Below, one piece after another: positions 52,907 to 61,959 of a stretch of DNA of 64,000 bases. Position 1 is the stretch's first letter; every line of letters begins with the position of its first letter. This DNA comes from Plasticicumulans acidivorans (GTDB taxonomy: Bacteria; Pseudomonadota; Gammaproteobacteria; Competibacterales; Competibacteraceae), in assembly GCF_003182095.1 (NCBI RefSeq), contig NZ_QGTJ01000007.1:62001-126000 (forward strand), read 5' to 3'. Under the pieces are notes generated by a model. That model was not told the origin of the DNA. It saw nothing but the letters and a program-made list of their open reading frames with translations, and did not search any database. Both the position numbers and the translations under genes were made by a program.

Positions 52907-53561
52907 GGATTGACCTCCTGCGGGCATGATGACCGGCTGTATCCGGTGTCTGCAACCTACGGTGCGCGACGGTCCTGATCAGCGATGTGTTTCTTATGGG
53001 TATCAGCATGTCGGCCTGAAAACGATATCGGATGCATGCACATACGCATTCTGTTGAAAATGGTTGGTTGATCTGCGGTGACGAGCGGCCGATCCGGCCC
53101 GTGAGTATCGCTGCTTTGAACGACCGTGCCGGCGTGCAGGGATCGGGTTTGGCGCACGCCTGTGTCTCCGTTGCCCGCATCTACATGAGGCCCGTGCCGC
53201 CCGCCGCCTCATGTCAGTGGCGGTTTTCGTCACTGCAGCCTGGCGTTGACAGACTGCGGTTGGATGTCGCGTGCAGGGCGGGATTGTACAGCCCGGCACC
53301 GATACCCCGACGTACGCACCTCCCGGTGCGCCCGGTATTTTGAGAAGTGTTGCGGGCATTGGCGATGTAAGTCGGATCGCCCGCGCTGAACCCCGATCCA
53401 GCGCTGGTCCGGCGTGCAGTCGAGCGCGACTGGCTGTGACGCACCAAGGCCGGCGTGACCGCCGACGCACCGACGATGCGGCGACGATCGGCGGAGCCGG
53501 TACCTGTGTCAGTGAAGTGCTCGCCGACTGCGCGCACAGATGTCCGCGCCGGGTTTGACCA
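52907..53561. other. About 650 bp without a recognisable gene
   Basis: Short frames exist on both strands (for example 53032-53343 plus and 53214-53537 minus), but their translations are Arg/Thr/Ser-rich without any family pattern, starts or ribosome-binding sites. I saw no clear tRNA, transposase or repeat. It separates the AT-rich acyltransferase from acuI and may be a decayed segment. Confidence 0.5.
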
Positions 53562-54545
53562 TCAGCGGTTGACGTCGACCACCAGGCGGCCGCGGATGTG
53601 GCCGGCGAGCAGTTCCGGCGCTGCGGCGATGGCGTCGGCGAGGGGGATTTCGGTGGTGATCGCCGCCAGCTGCGCGGCGTCGAGTTCGGCGGCCAGCGCG
53701 GCCCAGGCGGCCTCGCGGCGTGCACGCGGTGCCATCACGCTGTCGATGCCGGCGAGGGTGACGCCGCGCAGGATGAACGGCGCGACCGTCGCCGGCAGGT
53801 CCATGCCACCGGCCAGGCCGCAGGCGGCGACGGTGCCGCCGTAGCGGGTGCTGGCGCAGACGTTGGCCAGCGTGTGGCTGCCGACGGTGTCGACGGCGCC
53901 GGCCCAGCGCTCCTTCATCAGCGGCTTGCCGGCGGCGGAGAGCTCGGCACGGTCGATGATCTCGGCGGCGCCGAGCGACTTCAGGTAATCGGCCTGCGCC
54001 GGCCGGCCGGTCGAGGCCAGCACGCGAAAGCCGCGCTGCGCCAGCAGGGTGACGGCGACGCTGCCGACGCCGCCGGCGGCGCCGGTGACCAGCACCTCGC
54101 CGTGGTCCGGCGTCAGCCCGGCGCGCTCCAGCGCCTGCACGCACAGCATCGCGGTGTAGCCGGCGGTGCCGATCGCCATTGCCTGCGCCGTGCTGAACGC
54201 TGCCGGGCGCGCGATCAGCCAGTCGCCCTTGGCCCGCGCGTACTGCCCCAGCCCGCCCCAGTGCGCCTCGCCGACACCCCAGCCGTTGAGGATGACCTCG
54301 TCGCCGACCTGCCAGCGCGGGTCGCTGCTGGCCTCGACGCGGCCGGCGTAGTCGATGCCGGGCACCATCGGAAAGCGGCGTACCACCGGCGCCTTGCCGG
54401 TGATCGCCAGCCCGTCCTTGTAATTGAGCGTCGAGTGCGCGACACGCACCGTCACTTCGTAGTCCGGCAGCTCGGCCTCATCGACGTCGGCGACACGCGC
54501 CTCGGTGCGATCGGCGGGTTTTTCCAGATAGATGGCACGGAACAT
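53562..54545 (-). CDS. acuI: Acrylyl-CoA reductase AcuI (YhdH-type MDR oxidoreductase)
   Basis: The 327-residue NADPH-dependent medium-chain reductase matches AcuI/YhdH: FRAIYLEKPADRTEARVADVDEAELP, STLNYKDGLAITGKAPVVRRFPMVPGIDYAG, and the nucleotide fold VLVTGAAGGVGSVAVTLLAQRGF. AcuI reduces acryloyl-CoA to propionyl-CoA, detoxifying acrylate from DMSP or propionate routes. The TetR gene immediately upstream on the same strand is AcuR-like, as in Rhodobacter acuR-acuI. No dddL-like DMSP lyase is in the window. Confidence 0.93.
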   Translation of the reverse strand: MFRAIYLEKPADRTEARVADVDEAELPDYEVTVRVAHSTLNYKDGLAITGKAPVVRRFPMVPGIDYAGRVEASSDPRWQVGDEVILNGWGVGEAHWGGLGQYARAKGDWLIARPAAFSTAQAMAIGTAGYTAMLCVQALERAGLTPDHGEVLVTGAAGGVGSVAVTLLAQRGFRVLASTGRPAQADYLKSLGAAEIIDRAELSAAGKPLMKERWAGAVDTVGSHTLANVCASTRYGGTVAACGLAGGMDLPATVAPFILRGVTLAGIDSVMAPRARREAAWAALAAELDAAQLAAITTEIPLADAIAAAPELLAGHIRGRLVVDVNR

Positions 54546-54563
54546 CGGCTTACCTCCGGGGTG

Positions 54564-55175
54564 TCACTCGGTGAAAGGCGGCTCGGCGACGCCGAGCACG
54601 CGGCAAAAGAACTGCGTGCGCAGCAGCTGCAGCGGCGCTGTCGAGCCGGCCAGCTTGGCGCGCAGGATCGCCCCTTCCCAGGCGATCCAGAACAGCGCAG
54701 CGGCGGCTTCGGCGTCGCAGTCGGCGGGCAGTTCGCCGGCGGCGATCGCCGCGCGCAGGCAGTTGGCGACGCGGCGCTGCCAGTCGCTGAGCAGGGCGTC
54801 GAGCTGCTGGCGGAAGTGCTCGTCCTGCGCCGCCAGTTCCTGCCCGAGATTGCCGGCGAGGCAGCCGCGGCGGCAGGCGTAGCGCGCCATGCCGGCGATC
54901 GCGCTGTCGATGAAGGCTGCCAGCCCGGCCAGCGGCGTGCACCCCGGCGCCTGCAGCGTGCGTTCGAGCTTTTTCGCGAAGTAGGCGCCGTAGGCGTCGA
55001 TGACGGCGTGGGTGTAGTCGGCCTTGCTGGCGAAGTGGTGATAGAACGAGCCCTTCGGCACGCCGGCACGGCGCAGCAGGGCGTCGAGTCCGGTGCTCGA
55101 ATAGGTCTGCTCGGTCAGCAGTTCGACGCCGAGGCGCAGCAGTGATTCGCGGGTGACGGAGCGGCGGCTGTTCAT
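54564..55175 (-). CDS. acuR: TetR-family regulator, AcuR/NemR-like
   Basis: The 203-residue protein has an N-terminal HTH (LLRLGVELLTEQTYSSTGLDALLRRAGVPKGSFYHHFASK). The ligand domain contains the two-Cys segment ACRRGCLAGNLGQELAAQDE found in AcuR and NemR, where cysteines can sense electrophiles such as acrylate. It lies 18 bp upstream of acuI on the same strand and is preceded by the palindrome at 55187-55202, its likely operator. Repression of its own operon until acrylate appears is the expected behaviour. Confidence 0.9.
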   Translation of the reverse strand: MNSRRSVTRESLLRLGVELLTEQTYSSTGLDALLRRAGVPKGSFYHHFASKADYTHAVIDAYGAYFAKKLERTLQAPGCTPLAGLAAFIDSAIAGMARYACRRGCLAGNLGQELAAQDEHFRQQLDALLSDWQRRVANCLRAAIAAGELPADCDAEAAAALFWIAWEGAILRAKLAGSTAPLQLLRTQFFCRVLGVAEPPFTE

Positions 55176-55186
55176 GCGCCGAATAG

Positions 55187-55202
55187 TAGACCGGTCGGTC
55201 TA
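55187..55202. promoter_or_regulatory. Operator palindrome for the AcuR-like TetR repressor
   Basis: TAGACCGGTCGGTCTA is a perfect 7-bp inverted repeat with a 2-bp centre, 11 bp upstream of the TetR start. The TAGACC/GGTCTA half-sites resemble those reported for NemR-type repressors. Confidence 0.8.
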
Positions 55203-55273
55203 TTTTTGCGAGGGCAAGTACACGGCAATGTGTGTTGCGGCGCCGCTGGCAGCAGGCGGCGCCGCGTACCGGC

Positions 55274-56470
55274 TCAGCGCTGGCGCCGCCGCGCCAGCCA
55301 GAGCACGGAGATCGCCGCCGACAGGCCGAGGCCGAACAGCGGTGCGATCCACAGCACCGGCGTGCCGGCGCCGAGCGCCAGCGTGTACAGGCCGAGCATC
55401 AGCAGCATCGCGCCGTTTTCGCCGAGGTTCTGGATGGCGATGGCGTGGCCGGCGCCGACCGTCTCCTTGCCGCGCTCCTGCAGCAGGGCGTTGAGCGGCA
55501 CGATGAAAAAGCCGCCGCAGGCACCGACGACGGCGAGCAGGGCGTAGGCCGGCGCCAGGCTGTGCACCAGCGCCAGCGCGGCGACGGCGAGGCCGATGCC
55601 GACGCCGGCCGGCAGCGCGCGTTCGACCTGCTCCAGGCGCACGCAGGCGCCGGCCAGGCCGGCACCGAGCACGATGCCGACGGCGACCATCGCGTTGAGG
55701 TAGGCCGGCGTGGCGTTGTCGGTGATACCGAGCGCGATCGGCACCCAGGCCACCAGCAGAAAGCGCATCGTCACGCCCGAGCCCCAGAACAGGCTGGTGC
55801 CGATGATCGAGAAGCGCGTGTCCGGGTGGCGCCAGATGCTGCGCAGCGCCGCAATGAAGTCGCCGAGCAGCGAGCGCGCCGAGACGTTCTTCAGCGGATG
55901 CGCCGCCGGCAGCCGCGGGATCAGCAGGTTGGCCGCGGCGGCGGCGGCGTAGACGCCGGCACAGACGCCGAGTGCCAGCGTCACGCCGTGGTCGGCGAGC
56001 ACGCCGCCGGCGATCGCGCCGGTGAGGATCGCGGCGATGGTCGAGGCTTCCATCAGGCCGTTGGCCTTGACCAGCTGGTCGCCCGAGGTCAGCTCGCCGA
56101 GGATGCCGTACTTGGCCGGCGAATAGGCCGCGGCGCCGACGCCGATCAGGCCGTAGGCGAGGAAGGGATCGAGCCCGGCCAGCAGGCAGGCGGCGCCGGC
56201 GAGCTTGAGGCCGTTGGCGATCAGCATCACCCGGCCTTTGGGGAAGGAATCGGCGAAGGGGCCGGCGAACGGCGCCAGCAGGATGTAGGCGGCGACGAAG
56301 AACTGCTGCAGCAGCGGCGCGGCCCAGTCCGGGTAGGCCAGGCTTTTCAGCAGCGCCAGCGCGGCGAACAGCACCGCGTTGTCACCGAAGGCCGAGAAGA
56401 ACTGCGCAAACAGCACGGCGGCCATGCCGCGCGACCACAGCGGGCGGGTGGCGGACGGGGCAGTGGTCAT
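55274..56470 (-). CDS. lplT: Lysophospholipid transporter LplT
   Basis: The 398-residue major-facilitator protein flips lysophospholipids across the inner membrane for reacylation by Aas. About 12 hydrophobic helices are visible. Diagnostic parts are [21 protein letters not shown] near the N-terminus, [30 protein letters not shown], and [19 protein letters not shown]. aas itself lies at 57229, separated by one CBS-domain gene on the same strand. Confidence 0.93.
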   Translation of the reverse strand: MTTAPSATRPLWSRGMAAVLFAQFFSAFGDNAVLFAALALLKSLAYPDWAAPLLQQFFVAAYILLAPFAGPFADSFPKGRVMLIANGLKLAGAACLLAGLDPFLAYGLIGVGAAAYSPAKYGILGELTSGDQLVKANGLMEASTIAAILTGAIAGGVLADHGVTLALGVCAGVYAAAAAANLLIPRLPAAHPLKNVSARSLLGDFIAALRSIWRHPDTRFSIIGTSLFWGSGVTMRFLLVAWVPIALGITDNATPAYLNAMVAVGIVLGAGLAGACVRLEQVERALPAGVGIGLAVAALALVHSLAPAYALLAVVGACGGFFIVPLNALLQERGKETVGAGHAIAIQNLGENGAMLLMLGLYTLALGAGTPVLWIAPLFGLGLSAAISVLWLARRRQR

Positions 56471-56559
56471 GAAGGCTCCTGGGACGATGGCGCGGTCGTG
56501 CGCCGCAGCCTCGCATGCTACCGGGGCGTGGCCAGGCTTGTCCGGCGCCGCGCGGGCAC

Positions 56560-56588
56560 AAAAAAGCGGGCCGCTGCTGGCGGCCCGC
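56560..56588 (-). terminator. Rho-independent terminator after the CBS-domain gene
   Basis: On the minus strand, GCGGGCCGC / GCGGCCCGC with a 5-nt loop is followed by six T. It lies 26 bp past the CBS stop, so lplT is probably transcribed from its own promoter rather than reading through. Confidence 0.85.
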
Positions 56589-56613
56589 GTGCCGGGGAGG
56601 CGGATGTAGTGGC

Positions 56614-57048
56614 TTACAGCACTTCGTTCAGGTGTTCACGCATGTGCACTTCGACCTCGAAGGTCGAGATTTCCGGGCCGAGCGCATCACGCGCCGAGAC
56701 CATGCCGATCGGCCGCTCGGCGGCGTCGACCACCGGCACGTGGCGAAAGCCCGACTCGTACATCAGGTGCAGGGCATGGCCGAACGGCCGCTCGCCGGTG
56801 ATCGTCTGCGGATGCGAGGTCATCACTTCCGTCAGCAGTGTTTCCGGGCTGAGGCCGACGGCGAGCACGCGAAACAGTGCATCGCGCTCGGTGAAGATGC
56901 CGGTCAGGCGGCCGGCTTCATCGACGATCATCACCGCGCCGACATGGTGTTCACGCATGCGGCGGGCGGCTTCGGCGACGCTGATGTCGGCCGAGGCGGT
57001 GAGGATTTTCTGGTTCTCGACGACGGTGCGGATCGGACGGTGGCGCAT
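56614..57048 (-). CDS. Two-CBS-domain protein
   Basis: The 144-residue protein consists of a tandem CBS (Bateman) pair: [30 protein letters not shown] and [17 protein letters not shown], then [35 protein letters not shown] and [13 protein letters not shown]. Such domains bind adenosine nucleotides or NAD and regulate partners. No catalytic domain is present, so its partner is unknown. GGAGATC precedes ATG 57048. It sits between lplT and aas, and its terminator at 56560 separates it from lplT. Confidence 0.92.
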   Translation of the reverse strand: MRHRPIRTVVENQKILTASADISVAEAARRMREHHVGAVMIVDEAGRLTGIFTERDALFRVLAVGLSPETLLTEVMTSHPQTITGERPFGHALHLMYESGFRHVPVVDAAERPIGMVSARDALGPEISTFEVEVHMREHLNEVL

Positions 57049-57228
57049 GGTTCGATCTCCTCTTTGGTGGTGGCGCGGTCGGTTCTGGCGGAACGGCCCG
57101 GTTCGGCGTTGGGCCGCGACCCCCTGCGCAAACGTGTAGACCAAGCAGGTCATTGATGAGCAGCGGATTTATGACATTTGCATGGGACTGCACACCTGAG
57201 CTGACAGCGCCGGCGCCGGGGCGTGTTT

Positions 57229-59361
57229 TCAGCCCGTCGCCAGGCTCTGCAACTGCGCGTAATCGGTCTTGCCGGTGCCGAGCAGCGGAATCTCGGCGAG
57301 CGGTCGGATGTCGCGCGGCACCGCCAGTTCCGGCACGCCGAGGCGGCGTGCGGCGGTGAGCAGCGCCTCGCGTTCGAGCCCGCGCTCGGTGGTGAACAGC
57401 ACGATCGCTTCGCCCTTGCCGGCATCGCTGCGGGTGGCGGCGGCGTGCATCGCCTGCGGTGCGACGCTGCGCGCGAGGTTTTCGACGACCTCCAGTGACA
57501 CCATCTCGCCGGCGATCTTGGCAAAGCGCTTGAGCCGGCCGCGGATGTGGATGAAGCCGTCCTCGTCGACCGAGCAGATGTCGCCGGTCGAGTACCAGCC
57601 GTCTTCACCCGAGGCCCGCGGCGGCTCGATGACGCCGGGGGCCTCGTAGCGCAGGTAGCCGAGCATCACGTTCGGCCCGCGCACTTCGAGCACGCCGCTG
57701 CCGTCGTCGAGGCCCTCGACCGGCACCAGCCGGCTTTGCATCGCTGGCACCAGCTGGCCGACGCTGCCGCTGCGGCAGGCCATCGGCACGTTGCAGGCGA
57801 GCACCGGCGCGCATTCGGTGACGCCGTAGCCTTCGAGGATGCGGATGCCGAAGCGCTCGATCCAGGCGCGGCGCACGCTCTCGTCGAGCTTTTCGGCGCC
57901 GGCGACCACGTAGCGCAGGCGGCCGAAGTCATACGGGTGAGCGAACTTGGCGTAGTTGCCGAGAAAGGTCGAGGTGCCGAACAGCACCGTGCAGTTGCGG
58001 TCGTAGCTCAGCTCCGGGATGACGCGGTAGTGCAGCGGGCTCGGATAGAGGAAGGCCTTGCAGCCGGCCATCAGCGGCAGCAGCGCGCCGGCGGTGAGGC
58101 CGAAGCTGTGGAACATCGGCAGCGCCACCATGAACTTGTCGAGCGGCGTGAAGTCGGCGATCGCCCGCACCTGGGCGATGTTGGCGAGCAGCGAATCATG
58201 GGTGTGCACCACGCCCTTGGGCCGGCCTTCCGAGCCGGAGGTGAACAGCACCACCGCCGGGTCTTCGGGGCGCGCCGAGCGTTCGCGCAGCAGGCGCGGC
58301 AGCAGCAGCCGCGGCAGCAGCCAGAGCTTGTCGGCGCGGCCGAACTGCGCGCGCAGGTCTTCGAGGTAGTACCAGTTCAGCTCGGTCAGCGCCTGCGGCA
58401 GGTGTTCGAGGTGGCCTTTTTCGAGGAAGGCGTGCGAGGTGAACACGCTGCGGATACGCGCCGCCGTGCACGCCGCGCGCAGGCCGTCGACGCCGGCGGT
58501 GTAGTTGAGCATCGCCGGCACGCGGGCGCAGGCGCCGGTGCCGAGCACCGCGGCCAGCGTCGCCGCGGCGTTGGGCAGCAGCAGGCCGACGTACTCGCCG
58601 CGTTCGCTGCGCTGGGCGACCAGGCGGCCGAGCGCCAGGCTCATCTTGGTCAGCGAACCGTAGGATTCCTCGATCAGGCGCACGTCCTCGACCACTTTGT
58701 GGTTGCGGCCGAAGCTCGCGCGGGCGCTGAGGAAGGCTTCGAACAGCGTCAGCCGCGGCCGCGTCACCACCAGCATCTCGGTGAGCAGCGCCCGCATGTG
58801 CTGACCGGCGACGGCGCGGCGCTCGCGCGCGCTCGGCCGGTCGGGCATCGGCATCGTGCGCGGCGGCAGGATGTGCAGCGTGATGCGCGGGAGCAGCTGC
58901 AGCGGATAGAGCCCGCCGAGGCGACCGAAGTAGCTGCGCGCTGCGCCTTCGATGCGCACCGGCACCACGGTCGCCGCCGTCTTCGCGGCGACGAAGGCGG
59001 CGCCGTCATAGACCTTCATCAGCGAGCCGGTGACGGTGATGCGCCCCTCCGGGAAGATCACCACCGGCCGGCCGCTTTCGACCAGCTTGACGATCGCCTT
59101 CATCGCCATCGGATTGGCGGCGTCGACTTCCAGGTGCTCGACGAACTTCAGCAGCCGGCCGAAGAACGGATGCGCGGCGATCTGCGTGTGCACGACGAAC
59201 ACCGGCTCGACCGGCAGGAACAGGCCGAGCAGCAGGCCGTCGAGGAAGGATTCGTGGTTGGCGACGATCAGCGTGCGGGCATGGCCGTGCGCGGCGTAGT
59301 CGCCGAGCACGCGCACACGAAACAGCGCGCCGAGCGCGAGGCGGAGAAAACGTATCAGCAT
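57229..59361 (-). CDS. aas: Bifunctional acyl-ACP synthetase / lysophospholipid acyltransferase Aas
   Basis: Aas reacylates 2-acyl-lysophosphatidylethanolamine using acyl-ACP it makes itself. The 710-residue protein has an N-terminal PlsC-type acyltransferase (ANHESFLDGLLLGLFLP with HX4D; FPEGRITVTG). The C-terminal AMP-binding domain has the P-loop VLFTSGSEGRPKGVVHTH, GYGVTECAPVLACN, YSTGDICSVDEDGFIHIRGR, and the catalytic Lys in LGTGKTDYAQL. ATG 59361 is preferred; ATG 59388 adds nine residues. The lplT partner lies two genes downstream on the same strand. Confidence 0.95.
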   Translation of the reverse strand: MLIRFLRLALGALFRVRVLGDYAAHGHARTLIVANHESFLDGLLLGLFLPVEPVFVVHTQIAAHPFFGRLLKFVEHLEVDAANPMAMKAIVKLVESGRPVVIFPEGRITVTGSLMKVYDGAAFVAAKTAATVVPVRIEGAARSYFGRLGGLYPLQLLPRITLHILPPRTMPMPDRPSARERRAVAGQHMRALLTEMLVVTRPRLTLFEAFLSARASFGRNHKVVEDVRLIEESYGSLTKMSLALGRLVAQRSERGEYVGLLLPNAAATLAAVLGTGACARVPAMLNYTAGVDGLRAACTAARIRSVFTSHAFLEKGHLEHLPQALTELNWYYLEDLRAQFGRADKLWLLPRLLLPRLLRERSARPEDPAVVLFTSGSEGRPKGVVHTHDSLLANIAQVRAIADFTPLDKFMVALPMFHSFGLTAGALLPLMAGCKAFLYPSPLHYRVIPELSYDRNCTVLFGTSTFLGNYAKFAHPYDFGRLRYVVAGAEKLDESVRRAWIERFGIRILEGYGVTECAPVLACNVPMACRSGSVGQLVPAMQSRLVPVEGLDDGSGVLEVRGPNVMLGYLRYEAPGVIEPPRASGEDGWYSTGDICSVDEDGFIHIRGRLKRFAKIAGEMVSLEVVENLARSVAPQAMHAAATRSDAGKGEAIVLFTTERGLEREALLTAARRLGVPELAVPRDIRPLAEIPLLGTGKTDYAQLQSLATG

Positions 59362-59568
59362 GTCGGCAGATCCGTGGCCGGAGGTCACCGGCGTGGTGGT
59401 CGGTCGGGGTGGGTGGGCGACGTGCCCTGCAGCACGCCGTGCGGCTGCAGTCTAGCCGGTGCGCGGGGCGGCTTGCGGCCTGCGCCGCGGCTGCCAGACT
59501 CGGCAGATCAGGCTTCGCTTCCCGTCCTGCCGGCGCGCCGGGCGCCGGCCCTGCTGGAGGGTTTCGCG

Positions 59569-60492
59569 ATGAGCCGTCGTCTGCTGCTGTGCCTGTGGCT
59601 GTGTGCACCGTCCTGTCTGTGGGCGGCGGTGCTCAATGTCGAATTCCAGTTCACGCCCTACCGCGGCGATCCCGCCGCCGACAGCGTCGATACCGTCGCC
59701 GGTCGCGCGCGGGTGTACCTCAACGGCGTGCCGTTGCTCGAACAGGCGATCGCGGCGCAGTCGGTGCCGGTGATGTTCGAGGCGCGCGAGATCGCGCCGG
59801 CGCTGTGGTTGCCGGCCAGTGCGTTCGGTCCGGGGCTGCGGCGGGGCGAAAACAGCCTGCGCATCGAATTCGAGCCGGCCGATGCGGCGGCCTACAGCGC
59901 GCAGCTGCGCTGGGCCGAGGTCACCGACGCGGTGCAGGAAGAACGCAGCGATGGCCACTACGCGGCGACCAACCAGAGTGGCGAGGGGCAGGAGACCCGG
60001 CAGGGTCACGGCCCGCTGAGCTTCGAGCGCCGTTTCGTTGCCGATTTCGCCAGCGACCGGCCGTTTCATCATTACCCGCCGGTCGATGCGCTGAGCGCCG
60101 CCGACCGCGCGGCGATCCTCGAACAGGTGCAGGCGCGTGCCGCGGCGTTCCGGCCGACGTTCGACGGCGTGCATCAGCTGCTCGCCGGGCGCGAGAACCT
60201 GCGCCTCGCTGACATCAAGCGTCTGAAGTGTCTCGACAAGGCGTACGCCGTCGGCCTGCGCATCGTGCTGCCGCCGGTCGAGTCGATCGAGCTGCTCACC
60301 TTCGGGCGGCCGGAAGTCGTCGTCCGCGGGCGTGACGGTGCGCCGCTGTTCATGCCGAACGACGCCGCCCGCTTCGAGCGCATCAAGGGGCAGGCGGTGC
60401 AGTTGTGCGCCGGCGTGGCGCTGGCGGCGGCCTATCCGCCGCAGCTGGTGTTCGTGCGCACGCCGGCCGGCCGCTGGGAGGTGGCCTACTGA
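59569..60492 (+). CDS. Exported hypothetical protein
   Basis: The 307-residue product has a signal peptide (MSRRLLLCLWLCAPSCLWA, cut before AVLN). The N-terminal half is rich in beta-strands (VEFQFTPYRGDP, ARVYLNGVPLLEQAIA, NSLRIEFEPA), resembling a carbohydrate-binding sandwich. The second half is helical with two Cys (KRLKCLDKA, VQLCAGVAL). I cannot name a family. GGAGG precedes ATG 59569. It is divergent from aas and converges with the YbjQ gene. Confidence 0.78.
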   Translation: MSRRLLLCLWLCAPSCLWAAVLNVEFQFTPYRGDPAADSVDTVAGRARVYLNGVPLLEQAIAAQSVPVMFEAREIAPALWLPASAFGPGLRRGENSLRIEFEPADAAAYSAQLRWAEVTDAVQEERSDGHYAATNQSGEGQETRQGHGPLSFERRFVADFASDRPFHHYPPVDALSAADRAAILEQVQARAAAFRPTFDGVHQLLAGRENLRLADIKRLKCLDKAYAVGLRIVLPPVESIELLTFGRPEVVVRGRDGAPLFMPNDAARFERIKGQAVQLCAGVALAAAYPPQLVFVRTPAGRWEVAY

Positions 60493-60504
60493 GTACGGCT
60501 GTTT

Positions 60505-60825
60505 TCAGTCGACGACGACCGCGGTGCCGCTGACGGCGACTATCATCATGCCGTTCTGCTCGCCGAGGACTTCGTAGTCGATGTCGATGCCGACGATGGC
60601 GTTGGCGCCGAGCTGCTGCGCGGCGCGGGTCAGCTCCTCGAAGGCTTCGCTGCGCGCATCGCGCAGCACTCCTTCGTAGGTGCCGCTGCGACCGCCGATG
60701 AAGTCGGTGATGCTGGCGAACCAGTCCTTGACCACGTTGGCGCCGAGAATGGCCTCGGCGTTGACGATGCCGCAGTACTCGCGGATGCGGTGGCCTTCGA
60801 GCGTGGGGGTGGTGCTGAGGATCAT
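60505..60825 (-). CDS. YbjQ/UPF0145 family protein
   Basis: The 106-residue protein matches the YbjQ family: [49 protein letters not shown], and [17 protein letters not shown]. The family has a small heavy-metal-binding-like fold and forms pentamers, but no assigned function. It converges with the exported hypothetical. Confidence 0.93.
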   Translation of the reverse strand: MILSTTPTLEGHRIREYCGIVNAEAILGANVVKDWFASITDFIGGRSGTYEGVLRDARSEAFEELTRAAQQLGANAIVGIDIDYEVLGEQNGMMIVAVSGTAVVVD

Positions 60826-60916
60826 CTGCGGGTCTCCGTTCAGGGCTCAGAAGCTGACGATGGCACAGCGTGCGCCCGCCTGCAGACCGCCGCCGGCCCG
60901 CTGCATTCCGTCGCGC

Positions 60917-61513
60917 TCATTCACCGCGGGCCGGCGCCGGTTCGGCGGCGGGGGCGCGTTTGCGGCCGGTGACCATGCTGCGCGGCAGGTTCTCGCGGTG
61001 CAGCAGGCTCTCCCAGACCACGCCGAGCAGGTGGCCGCCGACCAGCACGACCGTGCTCCAGGCACAGAACACGTGCGCCGCGCGCAGCCAGTCCGCGGTA
61101 TCGGTGCTGACGTCGCCGAGCAGGGTGCCGAGCGGGCCTTCGCCGCGGGCGCCGTACAGGCTCAGGCCGAGCGTGGTGGTCAGCAGCAGCATGCCGAGCA
61201 GCGCGAAGATCATCGCGCCGCCGGCCGGATTGTGGCCGAGGTGGCGCTCGGCGCGGCCGCGCAGCACCGCCAGCGTGTAGCGCAGCACCTCGCGCGGCGG
61301 GTAGGCGAAGTCGGCGAAGCGCGCGTGGCGCGGCCCGATGAAGCCCCATACCGCGCGCACCAGCAGCAGGCCGAACACGGTGTAGCCGGCCAGCACGTGG
61401 ATGTCCTGCAGTTCGTCTTCAGTGAAAAAGGCCAGCGTGAAGGCGCTGACCAGCGTCCAGTGGAACACCCGCACCAGCGGGTCCCAGACCTTGATTTCGT
61501 CGCTCGGCGTCAT
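60917..61513 (-). CDS. Cytochrome b561-type membrane protein
   Basis: The 198-residue inner-membrane protein has four helices and four candidate haem His: VFHWTLVSAFTLAFF, IHVLAGYTVFGLLLVRAVWG, the ERHLGHNP loop region, and AAHVFCAWSTVVLVGGHLLGVVW. The start KVWDPLVRVFHW is the signature of Ni,Fe-hydrogenase-type or b561 cytochromes that pass electrons from soluble carriers to the quinone pool. A PepSY-domain protein gene lies upstream on the same strand with a long hairpin between. Confidence 0.92.
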   Translation of the reverse strand: MTPSDEIKVWDPLVRVFHWTLVSAFTLAFFTEDELQDIHVLAGYTVFGLLLVRAVWGFIGPRHARFADFAYPPREVLRYTLAVLRGRAERHLGHNPAGGAMIFALLGMLLLTTTLGLSLYGARGEGPLGTLLGDVSTDTADWLRAAHVFCAWSTVVLVGGHLLGVVWESLLHRENLPRSMVTGRKRAPAAEPAPARGE

Positions 61514-61543
61514 GCTCGTCCTCCGCGTCGGGCCAAAGACAAT

Positions 61544-61590
61544 CCCGCTGCGGCCGGCGCGGCGCCTGCGCTGGCGCCGGCCGCAGCGGG
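61544..61590 (-). promoter_or_regulatory. Long hairpin between the PepSY and cytochrome b genes
   Basis: CCCGCTGCGGCCGGCGC (61544-61560) and its exact complement (61574-61590) form a perfect 17-bp stem with a 13-nt loop. It could set the relative expression of the two genes, as a partial terminator or RNA-stabilising element; no T tract follows. Confidence 0.65.
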
Positions 61591-61610
61591 AGCTGATCCG
61601 CGCGTCAGGC

Positions 61611-61862
61611 TTACTTGGCCTTCAGATCCTGCTCGCCGGTGGCGACGTTGAAGAACAGCGCAACCTTCTTGCCGTCGGCGCCCTTGATCTGGACTTCCCA
61701 CAGCTTCTGGCCGTGCTGCGTCTCGGTGTAGGCCTTGACCACCTCACCGGGGTGGATTTCCTGGGCCTTGGCGATCGCCTCTTCCTTGGTCATGTCGGCG
61801 GCGAAGGCGCTGCCGGCAGTGGCGAGCAGGGCGGCGGCAAGCAGGGCGTTGAGTGTGCGCAT
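61611..61862 (-). CDS. Periplasmic PepSY-domain protein
   Basis: The 83-residue protein has a signal peptide (MRTLNALLAAALLATAGSAFA, cut before ADMT) and one PepSY domain: MTKEEAIAKAQEIHPGEVVKAYTE, KLWEVQIKGADGKKVALFFNVATGE. Such domains are linked to protease inhibition or to redox and metal-reducing cytochromes. Pairing with a b-type cytochrome here suggests an electron-transfer context. ATG 61862 gives the signal peptide. Confidence 0.93.
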   Translation of the reverse strand: MRTLNALLAAALLATAGSAFAADMTKEEAIAKAQEIHPGEVVKAYTETQHGQKLWEVQIKGADGKKVALFFNVATGEQDLKAK

Positions 61863-61959
61863 GAATTCGGTCTCTGTGGCTGCCCGGTCGACGTGACCGG
61901 ATGGCGTGCAGACTAGGCGCGGCCACTGAATCGACACTGAACGAATGCTTAACGCCAGC

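Noticed and set aside
53214..53537. 107-codon minus frame in the gene-poor segment
   Set aside because: No ribosome-binding site, no family pattern, Arg/Thr/Ser-rich translation.
55232..57139. 635-codon plus-strand frame opposite lplT and the CBS gene
   Set aside because: Antisense to two recognisable genes; Gln/Arg/Asp-rich nonsense.
57547..60492. Very long plus-strand open frame (981 codons) covering the aas region
   Set aside because: Only its last 307 codons (from ATG 59569) have a signal peptide and ribosome-binding site; the rest is antisense to aas, which has full family motifs. The long frame reflects high third-position GC.
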